Both the position numbers and the translations under genes were made by a program. The notes beneath the pieces are model-generated. The model saw only the letters and a program-made list of their open reading frames with translations, did not search any database and had not been told where the DNA came from. From the NCBI RefSeq assembly GCF_000205025.1, contig NZ_GL883707.1, forward strand, positions 37,604 through 88,895: DNA of 51,292 nt, given 5' to 3'. Positions 26,727 through 36,609 of this stretch are shown piece after piece; position 1 is the stretch's first letter, and every line of letters starts with the position of its first letter. The DNA comes from Parasutterella excrementihominis YIT 11859 (GTDB lineage: Bacteria; Pseudomonadota; Gammaproteobacteria; Burkholderiales; Burkholderiaceae_F).

Positions 26727-28214
26727 TTACTTCGCCAATGTCTTGACGTAGTCGGCGATCTGACGGCCGATAACGGAAGCAGATGTCAGCTGAGCGCCGC
26801 CGACGTAGTTGTCATAGAACAAACCGCCTGCTGCGTTGCCGACTGCGAAGAGACCCGGAACCGGACGTCCTTCCGTGTCAAGAACCTGACCGTTCGTATT
26901 GATGAGCGGACCGCCGAAGGTAGCTGTCATACCGCCCTGGAACGGAACGGCATAGAAGGGAGCCTTAAGGATCGGACGCGGATTCTTGTGAGTGTTGGGA
27001 GGTGTCAGTTCGCCGAGCTTGCCGGCTTTCAGAGCGGCATTGTATTCGTCGACAACTTTCTTCAGCTCAACAGGATTCAGTCCGGCTTCCTTAGCTAAAC
27101 CTTCGATCGTATCGGCCTTATAGACAGGCGCCTTATGAGAAGAATAAGAGAACCAGTCATTCTTCAGCATCGGAAGATTGTGCGTATCTTCGTCAACAAT
27201 CATGTAGCCCCAGTTGTCACGAGTCAATGCGGCTGTGTCACGAGACATCTGGACATAGGTCTTGCCTTCATCGGTGTAGCGCTTTGTTTCCTTAGAAACG
27301 GCAATACCGGTGTTAACGATGTTCAGCGGGTTAGCGCCTGTAGGTCCGTGGATCGGTCCGCAGTGGTATTGGTCAACGTTAACAACTTTCGGGAAATATG
27401 GGCCGGTTAAAAGAATGCTTTCGCCGGTAACAGAGTGGGAACCGCGAACCGGCATGTTGGCGGCAGGAACGCCTGCCATCATTGTCAGCATCATCTTGTT
27501 GGCGGAGAAACCGCCGGTAGCCATGACGACGCCGTATTTGCCGAAGTATTCTTCGAACCCCTCTTTGCTCTTAACTTTAACTCCGATAACTTTACCGTTT
27601 TGAGGGTTGTCGAGCAGTTCGACCGCTTTGGCGTTGTAGACGATAGGAACATTAAGTTCTTTGGCTTTGGCCAGTAAATAGAGCATCAGCTGTGTACCGC
27701 CGGGCTTCTTTTCTCCGATGGTGAGGTGAGCACGCTGGAGCATCGGCCAAACAAGCTTCATGCCGACGGCATATTTAACGCCGACGTAGTCATGCAGCCA
27801 GTTCAGTGTCTCGTCTGCTTTTTCAGCAACAAGGCGTGTGAGTTTGGGATCCCCTCGGCCTTGAGAAACCTTCATCATGTCTTCGTAGAATTTATCTACG
27901 GTGTCGCCGGTTTCAAGCTTCTTTTCCTGCTGCATCTTGGTGTTGACGCCAAGCATGAAGCCTGCAGAGTAAATGGTGTTACCCGAAGCAGAACTCATCT
28001 TTTCGAGAATAACCGGTTTCAAGCCGTCCTGAGCTGCGCGGATGGCGGTGACGATACCACCGATACCTAAACCGCAGATGACTAGGTCATATTCCTTCTT
28101 CGGAAGGGCAGCCTGTTTTTCTGCAGCAGAAGCGCCCATAGCAGTAGCACCCATTGTGCCGGCTAAGGAGGCGAGGATGCTGCCTTTGAGGATAGAACGA
28201 CGAGATGTTTGCAT
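26727..28214 (-). CDS. Twin-arginine-exported FAD flavoprotein reductase, substrate unknown (copy B)
   Basis: 495 residues from the ATG at 28214, with AAGGAG eleven bases upstream; an upstream TTG is unlikely. The twin-arginine signal SRRSILKG is followed by a hydrophobic stretch and an AxA site. FAD-binding motif VICGLGIGGIVTA. The fumarate-reductase-like fold is kept (VVMATGGFSANK, PGLFAVGNAAGG), but the catalytic pair is lost: HHTMGG is MTATFGG, and NRLGGNA is NYVGGAQ. It has no heme or FMN domain. It therefore needs an external electron donor, perhaps the FMN carrier at 10975. It lies downstream of the flavoprotein at 28376 and the TtrSR-like system on the same strand, with 161 bp and a palindrome between. 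Confidence 0.86.
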   Translation of the reverse strand: MQTSRRSILKGSILASLAGTMGATAMGASAAEKQAALPKKEYDLVICGLGIGGIVTAIRAAQDGLKPVILEKMSSASGNTIYSAGFMLGVNTKMQQEKKLETGDTVDKFYEDMMKVSQGRGDPKLTRLVAEKADETLNWLHDYVGVKYAVGMKLVWPMLQRAHLTIGEKKPGGTQLMLYLLAKAKELNVPIVYNAKAVELLDNPQNGKVIGVKVKSKEGFEEYFGKYGVVMATGGFSANKMMLTMMAGVPAANMPVRGSHSVTGESILLTGPYFPKVVNVDQYHCGPIHGPTGANPLNIVNTGIAVSKETKRYTDEGKTYVQMSRDTAALTRDNWGYMIVDEDTHNLPMLKNDWFSYSSHKAPVYKADTIEGLAKEAGLNPVELKKVVDEYNAALKAGKLGELTPPNTHKNPRPILKAPFYAVPFQGGMTATFGGPLINTNGQVLDTEGRPVPGLFAVGNAAGGLFYDNYVGGAQLTSASVIGRQIADYVKTLAK

Positions 28215-28295
28215 AAAATTATTTCTCCTTGGAAATGAAGCGAAGATTCGTTTCAGTGCCAAGGTTAAATATCCGATAAACAGAAAGCGTCGGCT

Positions 28296-28313
28296 AATTG
28301 TCTCTTGACAATT
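28296..28313. promoter_or_regulatory. Palindrome between the two twin-arginine flavoprotein genes
   Basis: AATTGTC, TCTT, GACAATT: a perfect 7-bp inverted repeat, about 80 bp before the start at 28214 on the minus strand. It suggests a separate regulated promoter for the distal flavoprotein gene. Confidence 0.45.
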
Positions 28314-28375
28314 TCTAAATTTCGGAAGCCTTGTTGCTGAGAGAAGGGAGGTTTGGGAGAAAAAGCGATTTCTTC

Positions 28376-29746
28376 TCAGTTCTCCTTAATCCATCTTGCT
28401 GCGTTTTTGCCGGCGATGCGTCCAAATGTAAACGCATCAGTAAGGCCGTTTCCGCCAAGTCTGTTTTCACCATGAACACTGCCGGTAATTTGTCCTGCGG
28501 CATATAGGCCGGGGATAGGAATTCCGAATTTATTTAGACATTCTGCCTGCTCGTTGATAGAGATTCCACCTAAGGTGTAATGAATCCACGGATACATGCG
28601 AACCGCCCAAAAAGGTGCAACGCTCGGGCGATGTCTCGGATCGACTTGTTCAAAAGAAACCTTGACCTTCTCGAAAGGAACGTTAATGTCTTTGCATAAC
28701 GCTTCTAACGTATCGTTCTTCCAAACCTGACCGGCGAAGTAAGCTCGATAGAGATTTTTCTGCTGGCTTTTGTCCAGTCTTTTAACGCTCCGGATATCAA
28801 CGATTGTCCAACAGCGTTTTGCACCTTGCTTGATCAAAGCTTCGGAGATGGTTTTGCGTGTTGCGGCTTCATCGACAAAGCGTTCACCATCCTCATTAAT
28901 AAAGACAGTTCCGGGTGCCATTGCATACAGTCTGGCCGAGTATTTACTGAGAATGGAGCCCTCAGGAATACATTCAACTGCATCCATGTTTTCTACCTGA
29001 ACGCCGGCTTCAATTGCCCTCTGGAGAACTTCTCCTGTTCCGCGTGAATCGGAATACTTGAAATTTAGATTCGGAACATATCGACGAATAAGCTCAGGAT
29101 TGTTTGCAAAACCTCCGGCACATAGGATTAAAGCTCGTGAGGTAATCACTGAACTTACTCCCTTTGAAGAGATGGTGACGCGAAATCCCCTTTGATTTGG
29201 GAGGACTTCAAAAGATTCCAGTCGAGTGGAAGTTCGAATGGAGACTCCGTTTTTAAGACAAGCTGCTGCTAAATTCTGAACATAGGAAGAACCGAGCGCA
29301 GTGACAGGCTTATGACTACGGCGGTAACCGGAGCCGTAAATTTGATAAATTTCATCTCCGAAAGTGACGCCGTTTTTTCTCAGCCAATTTAAAGTGTTAG
29401 CAGCTTCCTTTGCCAACTTCGTCTGGACTTTTGGATTGCCTCGGCCGTTAGCGGACCGTGTAATTTGCTGCAGATAAAATTCTTCGCTGTCTTTGATGCC
29501 TTTACGATTTTGGAACTCCGTGTTGGGGGCGTTGAAAAATCCGCCTGAGTAAAGTGTATCTCCGCCTATAAAAGATTCTTTTTCGATTAAGACAACGGAA
29601 TCCGAATAGGCTGAAGCCTCTAACGCCGCCGCCAATCCGGCACCGCCTGCGCCGACGACCAGAATTCCGCAGTGAAAATTCTGAGCAATGGCTCTCGGGA
29701 CTACTCCCAGCAAAGGAAGGGCAAGGATTTCACGTCTTCTGATCAT
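28376..29746 (-). CDS. Exported FAD flavoprotein reductase with retained catalytic His/Arg (copy C)
   Basis: 456 residues. The N-terminus RRREILALPLLGVVPRAIA looks like a short twin-arginine signal. FAD motif ILVVGAGGAGLAAALEA. The His of the catalytic centre is kept (IHYTLGG), as are the Arg in ENRLGGNG and an Arg in EAATRKTIS, but the substrate-carboxylate side differs from fumarate reductase: the QxHPT region reads VECIPEG and the following TEA is not conserved. It probably reduces an enoate-type acceptor other than fumarate. It has no FMN or heme domain. The start overlaps the regulator stop by four bases (ATGA), so it is translationally coupled to the two-component system, which likely senses this acceptor. 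Confidence 0.87.
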   Translation of the reverse strand: MIRRREILALPLLGVVPRAIAQNFHCGILVVGAGGAGLAAALEASAYSDSVVLIEKESFIGGDTLYSGGFFNAPNTEFQNRKGIKDSEEFYLQQITRSANGRGNPKVQTKLAKEAANTLNWLRKNGVTFGDEIYQIYGSGYRRSHKPVTALGSSYVQNLAAACLKNGVSIRTSTRLESFEVLPNQRGFRVTISSKGVSSVITSRALILCAGGFANNPELIRRYVPNLNFKYSDSRGTGEVLQRAIEAGVQVENMDAVECIPEGSILSKYSARLYAMAPGTVFINEDGERFVDEAATRKTISEALIKQGAKRCWTIVDIRSVKRLDKSQQKNLYRAYFAGQVWKNDTLEALCKDINVPFEKVKVSFEQVDPRHRPSVAPFWAVRMYPWIHYTLGGISINEQAECLNKFGIPIPGLYAAGQITGSVHGENRLGGNGLTDAFTFGRIAGKNAARWIKEN

Positions 29747-30363
29747 GCTTCTTCCATCTCGTGCAAGAAATCATTAAGTTCTACTGGATTCTCTATATCG
29801 AGCTTGCCGTAGACCCTGGCTCTGTGGGTTTGAACGGTACGTTCCGAAATTCCTAAGAGTTTGGCGATTTGAGGATTGCTTAAGCCTTTAGCCAGCTGAT
29901 AAGAGATGTTCTTTTCAGCAGTGGTCAAGGTGTCAAAGAGTCTCTTGAGGTTTAAGGCATGAGCTTTTTGACGGCGCTCCATGCGGTTCTTTTCAACTGC
30001 CTTAGTGACGAGAGACTGGAGTTTTTCCGGTTCAGGCGGTTTAACCAAAAAATTAAAAGCGCCGGCTTCAACGCAGCTCATCGCCATTTCGATATCACCA
30101 TGGGCTGATAAAAAGATAATCGGAAGATCAGAGCCGCGTCGATTTAATTCCTGCTGAAGTTCTATACCCGTCATTCCGCCCATGCGAACGTCAAGAATGA
30201 TACAGCCGGGGGCCTCTGCATCATCATCCCTTAAAAAGTCTTCGGCGCTTGAGAAAGATCGAGTTCTAAATCCTGCCAACTGAAGAAAAAACGATTGGGA
30301 TTCACAAACTGAGGCGTCATCATCAACGATTCGAACGACAGGACTGAGCATTTGATTAGACAT
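29743..30363 (-). CDS. FixJ/TtrR-type response regulator
   Basis: 206 residues. Receiver domain (about 8-125) with phospho-acceptor Asp58 in CIILDVRMGGMTG and Lys108 in FLVKPPEP. LuxR-type helix-turn-helix (about 145-200): LTTAEKNISYQLAKGLSNPQIAKLLGISERTVQTHRARVYGKL. This is the architecture of TtrR, FixJ and related activators. It starts three bases after the stop of the sensor kinase, with AAGGAAG as ribosome binding site, and overlaps the following flavoprotein gene. It probably activates the flavoprotein genes at 28376 and perhaps 26727. Confidence 0.92.
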   Translation of the reverse strand: MSNQMLSPVVRIVDDDASVCESQSFFLQLAGFRTRSFSSAEDFLRDDDAEAPGCIILDVRMGGMTGIELQQELNRRGSDLPIIFLSAHGDIEMAMSCVEAGAFNFLVKPPEPEKLQSLVTKAVEKNRMERRQKAHALNLKRLFDTLTTAEKNISYQLAKGLSNPQIAKLLGISERTVQTHRARVYGKLDIENPVELNDFLHEMEEA

Positions 30364-30366
30364 TTC

Positions 30367-32112
30367 TTATTCTTCCTTTTTCTTTACGAACAAGTCCACA
30401 GCGATTCCGTTTGGTTCGATCCGTCGGAACGTCAGATGACCGCCGTTATTTTCGATAATACTTAGTACGATGGAAAGGCCGACACCGAGGCCGTCTTTTT
30501 TACTTGTTGAAGTCGGCCGTCCCAATGCGGAAAAAATTTCTTCCGAAATCTTGGGACCATTATCCGTTATCGTTATTTTCCACATGTGCTTTTGAGCAGT
30601 CACAGAAACAGAGGTTTGAGGATTCAGGCTGTTTTTTGCAGCTTTTAGTGCATTTTTTAGAACATTCAGAACAGCAAGTTCGATTTCAAAAGAGTCGCCG
30701 ACGGCAATTGCTTCTTGCGGTAAGTTTGCCGTGGTTTGGACGCCTTCTATTTCCTCTTTGTTAATACTGTTGATCGCGCGTCGAATGACTTCCACTAAAT
30801 TAAAAACTTCCGATCGATTGGCCTTGTGTTTAGCATATGAACGAACGTGTTCCACAATGTCACTCGTTCTTTTAGCCTGGCTGTTCATCTGTTTTAAGGC
30901 GTATTCCACTCTGTCGTCTTTTACCCCAAGCTGCTGCAGAAGCAGGGAAAGCGCGCTGGCGTAGTAAATCAGGTTTGTGATCGGTTGTTTGACTTCGTGG
31001 GCAAAAATCGAGCTCATTTGGGAGATCACGCGGCTTTTTTCGAGAAGGTCTAGTTTTTGGCGGTTTTCCCGAGCCTTTCGTTCTGTCGCTCGCTGGACGG
31101 CTAAAGCAAACTTTAACTCTTCCGTACGGCGATTTACGAGCCAATTGACTCGAACTACATGGACCAATATCGCGCAAAGAAGCAATGCAGCTAAGAGAAG
31201 TTCTTTCTGATGAGAAAGGATGAAGTCCTTAACAGTTGTTTCTCGCAAATGCTCATAAGGGCCGAGTTTTAGCGATTTCATTAGGTCGTAGACCTTCAAG
31301 AAGCCACTGGCCGGAACCCATTCGAAGTCAAATTCACCCTTCGGCATCGAAAGCAGAGAAAGGGATACCGCTTTTACCTCATCGATGGGAGCTGTATCAA
31401 GAGCATAAAAAACCGTATCAGGATAGCGTTCCGTGGAACGAATACATGCTTCCGTATTATTCTTAGCCTCTAAAACTCTAAACTCACCGGGCTGGATTTG
31501 TCCGGTTGTAAGAAGCTTTTCGTATTGACAGGTTCCCAGAATTCCTACATCGGCAGCTCCGACCTTGACATATGTCGCCACGTCTGGATATTGATAATGA
31601 GAGAAGAGCGTTTTAGAGAAAAAAGTATCCGGGTCAAAGCCTCTTGCCGCGATCTCTCCCATTCCAACAAGCATGCCGTCAAAGTCATGAGGCTCGGTAG
31701 CTGAAAGCACTCGGCCCTTCAAGTCAGTAATTTTTTGAAGATCTTTTCGGTCATTTCGAACGATAAAGACCGAGGAGACAGCCTCTTTAGGGCTATAAGC
31801 GTGGTTACGGCTGACTGTCGCGATCTGCTGAGCTCCTAGTTTAGAGATCAGTGTGACAAAGTTGCCGGCAGAAGAGACAAGGAAGTCCGGCCTTTCCTTA
31901 ACAACGTTAGCAAGGAGGTTGTGCTGCTGCAGCTCGATAACAGTGATCTTGTAGTCCTTGAGCGTTTTTTGAATGTGCTCAATCGTCGGGACAAAAGTCT
32001 CGAGATAAAAGTCCTGATCGAATGTGTCAATTAATCCGATACGAATTTCTCGTTCTGCAGCTAAACTGAGGAACGGGAGGAAGAGTAAGCATAGAAAGAC
32101 CCATTTGCGCAT
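30367..32112 (-). CDS. TtrS-like sensor histidine kinase with periplasmic binding-protein domain
   Basis: About 581 residues from the ATG at 32112, which gives a signal-type helix (WVFLCLLFLPFLSLAAE). The frame stays open to a TTG at 32235, and no good ribosome binding site is seen for either. A PhnD-like periplasmic ligand domain spans about 22-280 (EIRIGLIDTFDQDFY, LVSSAGNFVTLISKLG, ADVGILGTCQYEKL), as in the tetrathionate sensor TtrS. A transmembrane helix follows (LLLAALLLCAILVHVV), then a kinase core: H-box SIFAHEVKQPITNL, N-box NVLKNALKAA, G-boxes DNGPKI and GLGVGLSI. No tetrathionate reductase is adjacent, only flavoproteins, so the ligand is probably their organic acceptor. Confidence 0.9.
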   Translation of the reverse strand: MRKWVFLCLLFLPFLSLAAEREIRIGLIDTFDQDFYLETFVPTIEHIQKTLKDYKITVIELQQHNLLANVVKERPDFLVSSAGNFVTLISKLGAQQIATVSRNHAYSPKEAVSSVFIVRNDRKDLQKITDLKGRVLSATEPHDFDGMLVGMGEIAARGFDPDTFFSKTLFSHYQYPDVATYVKVGAADVGILGTCQYEKLLTTGQIQPGEFRVLEAKNNTEACIRSTERYPDTVFYALDTAPIDEVKAVSLSLLSMPKGEFDFEWVPASGFLKVYDLMKSLKLGPYEHLRETTVKDFILSHQKELLLAALLLCAILVHVVRVNWLVNRRTEELKFALAVQRATERKARENRQKLDLLEKSRVISQMSSIFAHEVKQPITNLIYYASALSLLLQQLGVKDDRVEYALKQMNSQAKRTSDIVEHVRSYAKHKANRSEVFNLVEVIRRAINSINKEEIEGVQTTANLPQEAIAVGDSFEIELAVLNVLKNALKAAKNSLNPQTSVSVTAQKHMWKITITDNGPKISEEIFSALGRPTSTSKKDGLGVGLSIVLSIIENNGGHLTFRRIEPNGIAVDLFVKKKEE

Positions 32113-32225
32113 AAGGAGAAGTTTGGCACAAATGTGATAAATCCTCGTGAGGACTTTTACTAATAATTCTGATAAATAGCCAGGAAAATCTGGCACTGAG
32201 CTTGAAAAAAAATAATTTGCAATCG

Positions 32226-32250
32226 GTTTCTTCAAATACTATGAAGAAAC
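32226..32250. promoter_or_regulatory. Inverted repeat upstream of the sensor-regulator operon
   Basis: GTTTCTTC (32226-32233) and GAAGAAAC (32243-32250), perfect 8-bp arms with a 9-bp spacer, about 115-140 bp before the sensor start. It is a possible regulator site for autoregulation. Confidence 0.4.
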
Positions 32251-32348
32251 TCGGCTCAGAGGAGGGGGAGGAGTCGTAGTTGGAACTACGGCTCCAGAAG
32301 AGTATTACCCCAAACTGATTTTGAAGAATGTCAAGAACTTCACGCTGG

Positions 32349-32378
32349 GAGGAGCCTCGGTAAATTTAGGGGCTCCTC
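32349..32378 (-). terminator. Hairpin after the autotransporter gene
   Basis: GAGGAGCC (32349-32356) with GGCTCCTC (32371-32378), fifteen bases past the autotransporter stop on the minus strand. No strong U tract. Confidence 0.5.
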
Positions 32379-32392
32379 TATATCACCAGTGA

Positions 32393-35300
32393 TTAGAAGC
32401 TATATCTATATCTAGCCTGAAGAGCTTGATCGACACGGCCCTTGTTACCTGCGCCTAGCCCATAATTAAGGCTAAAGCTATGGTTCTTATAGGCACTCTC
32501 AACACCAACTTTTCCTTGGAAAAGTGCATTGTTGGCGATACGAGTTTCAAGTTTGTCGGTTGCGGTGCCGTCAGCCAAGCCGAAAGAGTTTTTGACTTTT
32601 CTGTGGCCAAGAGCAGGAACAACTGAAACATCAACAAACGGTTTGACAGTTGCCCCGCACGGCGCCTTAACTTCGGCGTTAAATGCGACGCCGACAGGCA
32701 ACTGAACAAGGTTAACCTTCCTGTTGGTGTATTTGAAGCCATTTGACTTGAAACTGTCGATATGGAATAAGTGTATCTCAGACCTACATGCGGTGTGATC
32801 GTAAATTGGTTTGCGACAGCCAGAGGTTTTTCAGCTTTTAAAGCAGCTACGAAAGAATTTCCATTGGGTTTGGCAGAACCACCGAAGGTAGAGGAGATCT
32901 TATTCTTGGTATGAAGATAACCAACTGTTCCAATTAAATTGGCGTATTGGTTGGACTGGACACCATAGAAATTAATTCCATAATATTCAATCTTGTTTTT
33001 AACACCAGCTCCGGAGTTCTGGCCTCTAATCGATCCTTTACCGAAGCTAAATGCCATACCTGCAGCAAGCCCATTTCCGAAGCTGTAATCGGCACCAACC
33101 GCTACGCCGCCCATATCGCTCTTGTAGCCGAACCTGGAAGAAGCGACTTCATACTTGGAGGCTTTGCTGAAGGAGCTGTTTAAGTCGATCCAAAGATCCA
33201 ATCCCTTCTTATCGTGAGAGTAGGCCGCCAAGGAAGAACCGTGTTCGTCAATCGTATCGAAAATCATGTTCGAGGCGTTCAACGCTGCGATTTGTGTTCC
33301 GGAGGCCGCCCCCACCATGGCGATACGGTTCATTTCTTCAGCAGCTCCGGCGAGATTTCCGGAATTAAGGAGCTGACGAACGGATTCCATGTAGGGGTTG
33401 TTGGCAAGGAGGCCTTCGCGCGTAGTATTAGGAGCGATCAGACCTAACTGAGTCATGGCCCCAGTCGGATCGTAATCGGCTGTGACGATTCCGTCTTTCA
33501 GCATGTAGTTGTACCAAAGGCCGCTGCTGCCGTAGATATGGTCGTCAAGCAAAGTGCCGGTGACGGTGTTGGCAAGCTTAACCTGAAGGTCTTCGGTCGT
33601 TGTCAGATTTTCAAGTCCGGTCAACAGCAAGTAACTGCCGTCGGCGAAATTTACTGTTCCGTCGTTAATCGCAACAGCTTTGCCGGTCGCAGTTTCATCC
33701 GTCACCTCTACAGCTAAAAGTGCATTCTTGGCGACAACTAAGGAGCCAGGTGCAGCGTTAGTGGCGGCCTGAGTCAAAGAGCCGTCTACGATGATGGAAC
33801 CGGATCCCAACGAAATGGGTTTAGCAAGATAAAGAGCAGCCTCGATTTTTCCCTGGGCTAACGACATGCCGGTGTGGTTGATTGCAGTCTTGGCTAAGTC
33901 CGGATCGTCAGATCCTAAAATCAATGTTGAATTCTGACCTACGGTGATTTGTCCGCCCTGAGTGATATCGGCATTTTCGTAAGCGCCCTGTGCTGGTGAG
34001 CCGTTGGTCCAGGAGGGGTCTAGTACAAGCTTACCCAAGAGGTTCAGGTTCTTCGCAACGAAAATTCCAACGCCTTGAGCGACGTTAGTTCCGACTCTGA
34101 CAGTAGCGTCTTTTGCAACTTTCACTATGTCGGAAATTAGTTTTGCACCGTCAGTGATAACGAGTTCAGATGCATCATTGACAGATACCTGGGAGCCGAC
34201 GGCAAATTCAGCAGCCACGCCTGCATTCCCTTTGACTTGCACCTGAGAAGTTTGATTAATTTCTAAAGTACCGTTGAGCGTGCCGCCTTCAGTGCCATCT
34301 CCTCCGATTGTCAAAGAACCTGAGGTCGTACTATTTCCCACTATGAGGGCGACAGGACCTTTTCCTGAGACGAGCTCTCCGTTTCCGCCGACAATTGAGA
34401 AGTTTTTATCGGTGCCGGCGGCGATTGTGAGCTGATTTCCCTCTCCAAGGTTAACGGAACCGACACCGGCTTCAGTTTTGGTCAGGACACTTCCGGTTAA
34501 CGTAGTATTTCCTTCGAGCTTTAATTCGGCTTTAGACAAAATGGTTCCGGCGATCGTCGGCAAATCATCGATGGTCAAATCGGAATTCCCCGCGATTTTG
34601 CCGGTCATTTGAACAATCGGAGCTTCTTTCAGAGAATCCTGAATATTTTTTAAGTAGGCCAAAGTATATTCGGCGTCTGTAAGGATCAGTTTCGATTTGT
34701 CTTGGAAATCAAGTTTGTCCTTATAGAGAATTTCCCCGAATGTGGTTGCTGTGCCACTCGCCGCGTTAGTGAAAACACTGCCTGACGTAGTTGTAACTGA
34801 ACCTTTAATCGTCAGAACGTTTCCGTTAATGATGTCTAGAGAACTGAGATTAAGATTTCCGTTAACAACTATTTTTCCGGATCCAACACTGTTGATAGAG
34901 CCGGAAGAGATGGTGGTATCGCCGTTAAGATTTAATGTGCCTGCTTCGATTTGCAAAGCATTGGCGTTCCCTGAATCAGCTTTTGCTGAGATGTCGACTG
35001 AACCTCCGGAGGAGCCTAAATCCACTTGACCCCCATTCATGTAAACGCCATAGGCAGTCCCTTCTCCTTCGGCAATAGCCGAAATAAGCACAGACTTACC
35101 TAAAATCTCGACATTTCCGTTTTCAATGCAAAGAGAATTCGCTTCGTCCTTTTCTTTAGAAGACAGAATAGATGCAGAGAGTTTTACCGTTTTGTCAGCG
35201 CCGCCCAGGATTATCTTGTCTTCTAGGACTTTTGACGGATCTTTGTTCACTTTAGAGTCAAGGAGGACGTTATAAGCCAAAGCCTCATTTTCGTCGGAAC

Positions 35301-36383
35301 TGCTGATTGTTTTAGCCGTTAAGTCGATATTGCCGGAGATGGTAATAGAGCTGGGAACGAACTGTGCTTGCTCGGGGTCAAAGATGCCTATGTTTCCTGC
35401 TCCGTTATCAGCACCTTCAGTGTTTACGGCTTTTAAGTTGGATACGGATGTTAAGTCTCCCGTCCATTCAACGGAAGCTCCATCGCGAATTTCAATGCCG
35501 GTTGCGCTCCTTCCACCAGAAGTTGTAATAGTCAGGCTTCCTTTGCCGACCAGCTTTGCCTGATTGATAGCGTTTATCCCGGTGACGTCTCCACGAACGG
35601 CGTCAGCAGTAATTGAAGTAGAGGAAGAGTCAATGTTAAATGCTGAACCCGGGTCCCCCATCCTAATACCAACTGCTGTGCGGCCTTTGGTTTCAATATT
35701 ACTATTCTCCGTATAACTGCCTTCTTTTCCTGTGGTTGAGACATTAATGCCTAATGTGCCATCTGAAATGGAAAGGTTGGAAGTTTGACCGTTTGGGTTT
35801 GTCAGATCAATGCCGGTTACATATTGATGTTTGTCTTGGCCGGAAAAGTCGGCAGAATCGACCATCTTGATGTCAACATTTCCCTTAATGATGGCACTGG
35901 AAGCCCATACCCCTAGAGCGCATGTGCCTTCGTAGGCTTTGCTCGATATGGAAGAAAGGGAGACATCTCCATTCCACTCTAAATTTGCGCCCTCGTCAAC
36001 GCCAAGCAAAATTAGATCATAAGTATCGGCAGAGGGTGGTTCTGGATTTGATAAGTTAACGGTTAAGGTGTTTTGACCGGTCAGTTTTCCGTTCGTCCCT
36101 GTTACCATAATACTGGTGAGGTAACTATCCGTGGCGTTGTTATATTTTCCCGCAGTCGTGCTTGTGATCAGTACGGGTTCGGTATAAGAAGCCTCGGTTG
36201 TAATGATTGCCGGCTGAGTTTCCGCAGATATGGCGTTAACAGAAGTCAACGCGCATAAAACAGCAAGTGCTAGAGAGCCGAATTTCGGGTATGAGTTACG
36301 AGGCTCAAAAGCAGAGGAATTGGGGGGGGGGTAATATTTCTAAAATTTAAAATCTTCTTGGGTTTCATGATAGGTTTAAACAT
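32393..36383 (-). pseudogene. Large autotransporter, phase-OFF at a C10 tract and frameshifted in the barrel
   Basis: A type V secretion protein of about 1,330 codons. It should start at the ATG at 36383 or 36368 with an extended signal sequence whose hydrophobic part is SLALAVLCALTSVNAISA. Between them lies a run of ten C (minus strand). With C10 the frame closes at a TAG after about 38 codons; with C11 or C8 it runs into the passenger. The passenger is rich in Gly/Ser/Thr/Asn beta-helix repeats (e.g. LTIKGSVTTTSGSVF). The barrel starts near KGLDLWIDLNSSFSKAS. At about 32757-32763 one base appears to be missing: the frame with SFKSNGFKYTNRKVNLVQLP and the terminal YRYSF resumes in another phase to 32393. 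Likely an adhesin. The first break looks like phase variation; the second may be decay or a sequence error. Confidence 0.85.
36322..36331 (-). repeat. Homopolymer C10 (minus strand) at the autotransporter 5' end
   Basis: Ten G on the plus strand, i.e. ten C in the sense strand, 12-14 codons after the ATG at 36368. Only lengths of 8, 11 or 14 join the start codon to the signal-peptide and passenger frame. Slipped-strand mispairing here is the standard mechanism of phase variation. Confidence 0.92.
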
Positions 36384-36576
36384 ATGTAAAAAGTTTACGG
36401 GAAGTAGTCTAATTTATTAAGTTCTATCAATCAAGGTGCGAAGATTTTTTATTACTAAGATAATTAGGCAATACACTTTAGAAGAGACTTCGTTCTAAGC
36501 TACACGTCATCATGGCAACTTCCAAGGTATCAGGGCAAATTTCCTGTTAAATGTTCAGCCAGGGGTTCTACTAAAT

Positions 36577-36595
36577 TTTTCCTCGGGGAGGAAAA
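36577..36595. terminator. Hairpin between fragment ORF and autotransporter
   Basis: TTTTCCTC (36577-36584), GGG, GAGGAAAA (36588-36595). It lies fifteen bases after the stop of the minus-strand fragment at 36610. There is no separate U run beyond the stem. Confidence 0.45.
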
Positions 36596-36609
36596 CTTAA
36601 GAAATTCTC

